Part shown: piece by piece, positions 55,401 to 64,000 of the stretch
How positions within the stretch are numbered: position 1 is the first letter of the stretch
Layout of the letters: each line of letters opens with the position of its first letter
From: Galerina marginata
Taxonomy: Eukaryota > Basidiomycota > Agaricomycetes > Agaricales > Galerinaceae
DNA: 64,000 nt
Direction of reading: 5' to 3'
NCBI GenBank assembly: GCA_023014335.1
Contig: JAECYW010000004.1
Span: 2,480,001-2,544,000, forward strand
Notes under the pieces: model-generated
What the model saw: only the letters and a program-made list of their open reading frames with translations
Told to the model about the DNA's origin: nothing
Databases searched by the model: none
Made by a program: the position numbers and the translations under genes

Positions 55401-58400
55401 ATCAGGGCTAAAAGATGGTGTCACATACATATTGTCACATCTTTATGTGACTTACCAAATGCGGAATATTGTTGAAAACACAGTAAATAAGCTATATTGA
55501 GAGATTTTAAAGGCATTAAAATAAAATAAAAATACTGATAATCTTTTTTTTACCTAACAGGTGGTCTGTGCGCACATATCACATGACATATCCCTGAGAA
55601 TATTTTTGTCCAAGTTGGTGCATTACCAAATCCAAGGCAATTGCACAAAGTCCTGCTGTGAGTTTGATTATGTAAGCTTCTAGAACATTATTTTCATGTT
55701 ATTTGGTCATGTTTTGCAATGTTTGGTGTGCCTTTTATGGGTTATCCAGTCAGTTTAACACCAATTTTCGGATTTTCACCAAGTTGAGCTGACTGTTTGC
55801 TGGATTTGGACACCATGACATCATTGCAAAACATATGTAAATATTTGTACATTATTCTATATTGGTCTGGGCGACACATTTTAGCATATCTAGCTCATTC
55901 AAATCTGTTTTAAGCATAAATTCACACAAATTTGCGCTTTTTGGGTCGTGTGAACAAGTCACATGACCTAATCAACCCTGGATACACATGCCACATGAAA
56001 GCCCTGATTTTTACGATTTTTTTGATACCAAGATCATTAAAATTGGCCCAGTAATGGCTGAGATACAGAAACCATGCAGGGTCACTATAGCAGTGGGAGA
56101 ATTTCCAACCATTGCGTTAGAAACCATTTCTGCCTGCTATGCAGGCCGGAAAACAAGTTCTTTTACTACGTAAGAACTTGTAACAAGATTAATTAATTGA
56201 CTACAATAAGAACTTGTAACAAGATTAATTCTTACGTCACTTAGCTTTTATCGGATTGCCTTGAAACAAAGTGTGTAATTATCAGAAAAATCAGGGCTAA
56301 AAGATGGTGTCACATACATATTGTCACATCTTTATGTGACTTACCAAATGCGGAATATTGTTGAAAACACAGTAAATAAGCTATATTGAGAGATTTTAAA
56401 GGCATTAAAATAAAATAAAAATACTGATAATCTTTTTTTTACCTAACAGGTGGTCTGTGCGCACATATCACATGACATATCCCTGAGAATATTTTTGTCC
56501 AAGTTGGTGCATTACCAAATCCAAGGCAATTGCACAAAGTCCTGCTGTGAGTTTGATTATGTAAGCTTCTAGAACATTATTTTCATGTTATTTGGTCATG
56601 TTTTGCAATGTTTGGTGTGCCTTTTATGGGTTATCCAGTCAGTTTAACACCAATTTTCGGATTTTCACCAAGTTGAGCTGACTGTTTGCTGGATTTGGAC
56701 ACCATGACATCATTGCAAAACATATGTAAATATTTGTACATTATTCTATATTGGTCTGGGCGACACATTTTAGCATATCTAGCTCATTCAAATCTGTTTT
56801 AAGCATAAATTCACACAAATTTGCGCTTTTTGGGTCGTGTGAACAAGTCACATGACCTAATCAACCCTGGATACACATGCCACATGAAAGCCCTGATTTT
56901 TACGATTTTTTTGATACCAAGATCATTAAAATTGGCCCAGTAATGGCTGAGATACAGAAACCATGCAGGGTCACTATAGCAGTGGGAGAATTTCCAACCA
57001 TTGCGTTAGAAACCATTTCTGCCTGCTATGCAGGCCGGAAAACAAGTTCTTTTACTACGTAAGAACTTGTAACAAGATTAATTAATTGACTACAATAAGA
57101 ACTTGTAACAAGATTAATTCTTACGTCACTTAGCTTTTATCGGATTGCCTTGAAACAAAGTGTGTAATTATCAGAAAAATCAGGGCTAAAAGATGGTGTC
57201 ACATACATATTGTCACATCTTTATGTGACTTACCAAATGCGGAATATTGTTGAAAACACAGTAAATAAGCTATATTGAGAGATTTTAAAGGCATTAAAAT
57301 AAAATAAAAATACTGATAATCTTTTTTTTACCTAACAGGTGGTCTGTGCGCACATATCACATGACATATCCCTGAGAATATTTTTGTCCAAGTTGGTGCA
57401 TTACCAAATCCAAGGCAATTGCACAAAGTCCTGCTGTGAGTTTGATTATGTAAGCTTCTAGAACATTATTTTCATGTTATTTGGTCATGTTTTGCAATGT
57501 TTGGTGTGCCTTTTATGGGTTATCCAGTCAGTTTAACACCAATTTTCGGATTTTCACCAAGTTGAGCTGACTGTTTGCTGGATTTGGACACCATGACATC
57601 ATTGCAAAACATATGTAAATATTTGTACATTATTCTATATTGGTCTGGGCGACACATTTTAGCATATCTAGCTCATTCAAATCTGTTTTAAGCATAAATT
57701 CACACAAATTTGCGCTTTTTGGGTCGTGTGAACAAGTCACATGACCTAATCAACCCTGGATACACATGCCACATGAAAGCCCTGATTTTTACGATTTTTT
57801 TGATACCAAGATCATTAAAATTGGCCCAGTAATGGCTGAGATACAGAAACCATGCAGGGTCACTATAGCAGTGGGAGAATTTCCAACCATTGCGTTAGAA
57901 ACCATTTCTGCCTGCTATGCAGGCCGGAAAACAAGTTCTTTTACTACGTAAGAACTTGTAACAAGATTAATTAATTGACTACAATAAGAACTTGTAACAA
58001 GATTAATTCTTACGTCACTTAGCTTTTATCGGATTGCCTTGAAACAAAGTGTGTAATTATCAGAAAAATCAGGGCTAAAAGATGGTGTCACATACATATT
58101 GTCACATCTTTATGTGACTTACCAAATGCGGAATATTGTTGAAAACACAGTAAATAAGCTATATTGAGAGATTTTAAAGGCATTAAAATAAAATAAAAAT
58201 ACTGATAATCTTTTTTTTACCTAACAGGTGGTCTGTGCGCACATATCACATGACATATCCCTGAGAATATTTTTGTCCAAGTTGGTGCATTACCAAATCC
58301 AAGGCAATTGCACAAAGTCCTGCTGTGAGTTTGATTATGTAAGCTTCTAGAACATTATTTTCATGTTATTTGGTCATGTTTTGCAATGTTTGGTGTGCCT

Positions 58401-61400
58401 TTTATGGGTTATCCAGTCAGTTTAACACCAATTTTCGGATTTTCACCAAGTTGAGCTGACTGTTTGCTGGATTTGGACACCATGACATCATTGCAAAACA
58501 TATGTAAATATTTGTACATTATTCTATATTGGTCTGGGCGACACATTTTAGCATATCTAGCTCATTCAAATCTGTTTTAAGCATAAATTCACACAAATTT
58601 GCGCTTTTTGGGTCGTGTGAACAAGTCACATGACCTAATCAACCCTGGATACACATGCCACATGAAAGCCCTGATTTTTACGATTTTTTTGATACCAAGA
58701 TCATTAAAATTGGCCCAGTAATGGCTGAGATACAGAAACCATGCAGGGTCACTATAGCAGTGGGAGAATTTCCAACCATTGCGTTAGAAACCATTTCTGC
58801 CTGCTATGCAGGCCGGAAAACAAGTTCTTTTACTACGTAAGAACTTGTAACAAGATTAATTAATTGACTACAATAAGAACTTGTAACAAGATTAATTCTT
58901 ACGTCACTTAGCTTTTATCGGATTGCCTTGAAACAAAGTGTGTAATTATCAGAAAAATCAGGGCTAAAAGATGGTGTCACATACATATTGTCACATCTTT
59001 ATGTGACTTACCAAATGCGGAATATTGTTGAAAACACAGTAAATAAGCTATATTGAGAGATTTTAAAGGCATTAAAATAAAATAAAAATACTGATAATCT
59101 TTTTTTTACCTAACAGGTGGTCTGTGCGCACATATCACATGACATATCCCTGAGAATATTTTTGTCCAAGTTGGTGCATTACCAAATCCAAGGCAATTGC
59201 ACAAAGTCCTGCTGTGAGTTTGATTATGTAAGCTTCTAGAACATTATTTTCATGTTATTTGGTCATGTTTTGCAATGTTTGGTGTGCCTTTTATGGGTTA
59301 TCCAGTCAGTTTAACACCAATTTTCGGATTTTCACCAAGTTGAGCTGACTGTTTGCTGGATTTGGACACCATGACATCATTGCAAAACATATGTAAATAT
59401 TTGTACATTATTCTATATTGGTCTGGGCGACACATTTTAGCATATCTAGCTCATTCAAATCTGTTTTAAGCATAAATTCACACAAATTTGCGCTTTTTGG
59501 GTCGTGTGAACAAGTCACATGACCTAATCAACCCTGGATACACATGCCACATGAAAGCCCTGATTTTTACGATTTTTTTGATACCAAGATCATTAAAATT
59601 GGCCCAGTAATGGCTGAGATACAGAAACCATGCAGGGTCACTATAGCAGTGGGAGAATTTCCAACCATTGCGTTAGAAACCATTTCTGCCTGCTATGCAG
59701 GCCGGAAAACAAGTTCTTTTACTACGTAAGAACTTGTAACAAGATTAATTAATTGACTACAATAAGAACTTGTAACAAGATTAATTCTTACGTCACTTAG
59801 CTTTTATCGGATTGCCTTGAAACAAAGTGTGTAATTATCAGAAAAATCAGGGCTAAAAGATGGTGTCACATACATATTGTCACATCTTTATGTGACTTAC
59901 CAAATGCGGAATATTGTTGAAAACACAGTAAATAAGCTATATTGAGAGATTTTAAAGGCATTAAAATAAAATAAAAATACTGATAATCTTTTTTTTACCT
60001 AACAGGTGGTCTGTGCGCACATATCACATGACATATCCCTGAGAATATTTTTGTCCAAGTTGGTGCATTACCAAATCCAAGGCAATTGCACAAAGTCCTG
60101 CTGTGAGTTTGATTATGTAAGCTTCTAGAACATTATTTTCATGTTATTTGGTCATGTTTTGCAATGTTTGGTGTGCCTTTTATGGGTTATCCAGTCAGTT
60201 TAACACCAATTTTCGGATTTTCACCAAGTTGAGCTGACTGTTTGCTGGATTTGGACACCATGACATCATTGCAAAACATATGTAAATATTTGTACATTAT
60301 TCTATATTGGTCTGGGCGACACATTTTAGCATATCTAGCTCATTCAAATCTGTTTTAAGCATAAATTCACACAAATTTGCGCTTTTTGGGTCGTGTGAAC
60401 AAGTCACATGACCTAATCAACCCTGGATACACATGCCACATGAAAGCCCTGATTTTTACGATTTTTTTGATACCAAGATCATTAAAATTGGCCCAGTAAT
60501 GGCTGAGATACAGAAACCATGCAGGGTCACTATAGCAGTGGGAGAATTTCCAACCATTGCGTTAGAAACCATTTCTGCCTGCTATGCAGGCCGGAAAACA
60601 AGTTCTTTTACTACGTAAGAACTTGTAACAAGATTAATTAATTGACTACAATAAGAACTTGTAACAAGATTAATTCTTACGTCACTTAGCTTTTATCGGA
60701 TTGCCTTGAAACAAAGTGTGTAATTATCAGAAAAATCAGGGCTAAAAGATGGTGTCACATACATATTGTCACATCTTTATGTGACTTACCAAATGCGGAA
60801 TATTGTTGAAAACACAGTAAATAAGCTATATTGAGAGATTTTAAAGGCATTAAAATAAAATAAAAATACTGATAATCTTTTTTTTACCTAACAGGTGGTC
60901 TGTGCGCACATATCACATGACATATCCCTGAGAATATTTTTGTCCAAGTTGGTGCATTACCAAATCCAAGGCAATTGCACAAAGTCCTGCTGTGAGTTTG
61001 ATTATGTAAGCTTCTAGAACATTATTTTCATGTTATTTGGTCATGTTTTGCAATGTTTGGTGTGCCTTTTATGGGTTATCCAGTCAGTTTAACACCAATT
61101 TTCGGATTTTCACCAAGTTGAGCTGACTGTTTGCTGGATTTGGACACCATGACATCATTGCAAAACATATGTAAATATTTGTACATTATTCTATATTGGT
61201 CTGGGCGACACATTTTAGCATATCTAGCTCATTCAAATCTGTTTTAAGCATAAATTCACACAAATTTGCGCTTTTTGGGTCGTGTGAACAAGTCACATGA
61301 CCTAATCAACCCTGGATACACATGCCACATGAAAGCCCTGATTTTTACGATTTTTTTGATACCAAGATCATTAAAATTGGCCCAGTAATGGCTGAGATAC

Positions 61401-64000
61401 AGAAACCATGCAGGGTCACTATAGCAGTGGGAGAATTTCCAACCATTGCGTTAGAAACCATTTCTGCCTGCTATGCAGGCCGGAAAACAAGTTCTTTTAC
61501 TACGTAAGAACTTGTAACAAGATTAATTAATTGACTACAATAAGAACTTGTAACAAGATTAATTCTTACGTCACTTAGCTTTTATCGGATTGCCTTGAAA
61601 CAAAGTGTGTAATTATCAGAAAAATCAGGGCTAAAAGATGGTGTCACATACATATTGTCACATCTTTATGTGACTTACCAAATGCGGAATATTGTTGAAA
61701 ACACAGTAAATAAGCTATATTGAGAGATTTTAAAGGCATTAAAATAAAATAAAAATACTGATAATCTTTTTTTTACCTAACAGGTGGTCTGTGCGCACAT
61801 ATCACATGACATATCCCTGAGAATATTTTTGTCCAAGTTGGTGCATTACCAAATCCAAGGCAATTGCACAAAGTCCTGCTGTGAGTTTGATTATGTAAGC
61901 TTCTAGAACATTATTTTCATGTTATTTGGTCATGTTTTGCAATGTTTGGTGTGCCTTTTATGGGTTATCCAGTCAGTTTAACACCAATTTTCGGATTTTC
62001 ACCAAGTTGAGCTGACTGTTTGCTGGATTTGGACACCATGACATCATTGCAAAACATATGTAAATATTTGTACATTATTCTATATTGGTCTGGGCGACAC
62101 ATTTTAGCATATCTAGCTCATTCAAATCTGTTTTAAGCATAAATTCACACAAATTTGCGCTTTTTGGGTCGTGTGAACAAGTCACATGACCTAATCAACC
62201 CTGGATACACATGCCACATGAAAGCCCTGATTTTTACGATTTTTTTGATACCAAGATCATTAAAATTGGCCCAGTAATGGCTGAGATACAGAAACCATGC
62301 AGGGTCACTATAGCAGTGGGAGAATTTCCAACCATTGCGTTAGAAACCATTTCTGCCTGCTATGCAGGCCGGAAAACAAGTTCTTTTACTACGTAAGAAC
62401 TTGTAACAAGATTAATTAATTGACTACAATAAGAACTTGTAACAAGATTAATTCTTACGTCACTTAGCTTTTATCGGATTGCCTTGAAACAAAGTGTGTA
62501 ATTATCAGAAAAATCAGGGCTAAAAGATGGTGTCACATACATATTGTCACATCTTTATGTGACTTACCAAATGCGGAATATTGTTGAAAACACAGTAAAT
62601 AAGCTATATTGAGAGATTTTAAAGGCATTAAAATAAAATAAAAATACTGATAATCTTTTTTTTACCTAACAGGTGGTCTGTGCGCACATATCACATGACA
62701 TATCCCTGAGAATATTTTTGTCCAAGTTGGTGCATTACCAAATCCAAGGCAATTGCACAAAGTCCTGCTGTGAGTTTGATTATGTAAGCTTCTAGAACAT
62801 TATTTTCATGTTATTTGGTCATGTTTTGCAATGTTTGGTGTGCCTTTTATGGGTTATCCAGTCAGTTTAACACCAATTTTCGGATTTTCACCAAGTTGAG
62901 CTGACTGTTTGCTGGATTTGGACACCATGACATCATTGCAAAACATATGTAAATATTTGTACATTATTCTATATTGGTCTGGGCGACACATTTTAGCATA
63001 TCTAGCTCATTCAAATCTGTTTTAAGCATAAATTCACACAAATTTGCGCTTTTTGGGTCGTGTGAACAAGTCACATGACCTAATCAACCCTGGATACACA
63101 TGCCACATGAAAGCCCTGATTTTTACGATTTTTTTGATACCAAGATCATTAAAATTGGCCCAGTAATGGCTGAGATACAGAAACCATGCAGGGTCACTAT
63201 AGCAGTGGGAGAATTTCCAACCATTGCGTTAGAAACCATTTCTGCCTGCTATGCAGGCCGGAAAACAAGTTCTTTTACTACGTAAGAACTTGTAACAAGA
63301 TTAATTAATTGACTACAATAAGAACTTGTAACAAGATTAATTCTTACGTCACTTAGCTTTTATCGGATTGCCTTGAAACAAAGTGTGTAATTATCAGAAA
63401 AATCAGGGCTAAAAGATGGTGTCACATACATATTGTCACATCTTTATGTGACTTACCAAATGCGGAATATTGTTGAAAACACAGTAAATAAGCTATATTG
63501 AGAGATTTTAAAGGCATTAAAATAAAATAAAAATACTGATAATCTTTTTTTTACCTAACAGGTGGTCTGTGCGCACATATCACATGACATATCCCTGAGA
63601 ATATTTTTGTCCAAGTTGGTGCATTACCAAATCCAAGGCAATTGCACAAAGTCCTGCTGTGAGTTTGATTATGTAAGCTTCTAGAACATTATTTTCATGT
63701 TATTTGGTCATGTTTTGCAATGTTTGGTGTGCCTTTTATGGGTTATCCAGTCAGTTTAACACCAATTTTCGGATTTTCACCAAGTTGAGCTGACTGTTTG
63801 CTGGATTTGGACACCATGACATCATTGCAAAACATATGTAAATATTTGTACATTATTCTATATTGGTCTGGGCGACACATTTTAGCATATCTAGCTCATT
63901 CAAATCTGTTTTAAGCATAAATTCACACAAATTTGCGCTTTTTGGGTCGTGTGAACAAGTCACATGACCTAATCAACCCTGGATACACATGCCACATGAA

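Larger units (their letters stand above)
51332..64000 (+). mobile_element. Helitron-like array E: 5' module + at least fourteen 3' modules, continuing past window
   Basis: The 5' module is 51332-51555 and the first 3' module 51556-51738. Further hairpin ends lie at 52627, 53516, 54405, 55294, 56183, 57072, 57961, 58850, 59739, 60628, 61517, 62406 and 63295. The spacing is always 889 bp, and the units look identical to each other and to those of array D. The window ends 705 bp into the next 706-bp linker. No protein-coding gene was seen; the 61-codon ORF repeated in each unit ends inside the terminal hairpin. Confidence 0.92.

Noticed and set aside
52432..63285. A 61-codon ORF repeated identically in every 889-bp unit (13 times in array E, also in C and D)
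   Set aside because: It runs from the linker across the 3' module into the terminal hairpin, so it tracks conservation of the DNA end. There is no recognisable domain, and the minimal copy A and the first unit of each array lack its start.
51332..64000. CRISPR array or rDNA repeat
   Set aside because: The 889-bp period, identical 'spacers' and lack of rRNA sequence or cas-like genes exclude both.

Overview
The window looks like repeat-rich DNA from a basidiomycete fungus, most likely an agaricomycete. Inferred genes have many short GT-AG introns of about 50-60 nt. The mobile elements are a chromodomain Ty3/Gypsy element and LINEs with an RNase H domain. Host-type genes include a TET/JBP-like dioxygenase, a JmjC protein, a SET protein and an F-box protein. 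No rRNA, tRNA or CRISPR was seen.

Layout. (1) 1-5488 and 25838-32489 are the two arms of a nearly identical large inverted repeat around a 20-kb spacer. Each arm carries the same two genes: an uncharacterised 299-aa protein (left copy cut by the window edge) and a 552-aa F-box protein. Each also holds a fold-back repeat and a TIR element, and ends at the same terminal hairpin. (2) The spacer holds a LINE fragment (5489-~7580), a broken JmjC gene (~7581-11785) and a very long Gypsy element (12786-25837, minus strand) with gag, protease/RT, RNase H/integrase/chromodomain and an extra 889-aa third ORF. (3) Right of the repeat are an acidic nuclear-type gene (33456-~35979), a SET-domain gene (36251-37334) and a TET/JBP-like gene (37718-44832) interrupted at 40085-44047. 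(4) 44833-51331 is a GC-rich, low-complexity island with degenerate duplications. (5) 51332-64000 is a tandem array of an 889-bp unit running off the window.

The most striking content is a family of non-coding mobile elements (A 8599-8985, B 11786-12785, C 21032-22306, D 40085-44047, E 51332-64000). Each has one 5' module (about 0.2 kb), one 3' module (183 bp, ending in a 10-bp-stem hairpin) and a variable number of added [706-bp linker + 3' module] units: 0, truncated, 1, 4 and at least 13. Insertions A, C and D leave no target duplication, and removing them at an A^T dinucleotide restores a host intron or reading frame. This is Helitron/Helentron-like behaviour. The inner ends of both inverted-repeat arms carry a diverged version of the same 3' hairpin, so the arms may be two copies of a larger, gene-carrying relative.

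Relative order from nesting: B cut the JmjC gene; the Gypsy entered B; C entered the Gypsy gag-pol; the right arm's hairpin end lies inside the Gypsy LTR; a LINE with a 14-bp target duplication entered the right arm after the arms were copied. The chromatin-type genes (JmjC, SET, TET/JBP) are named from motifs read by eye and were not searched against databases.
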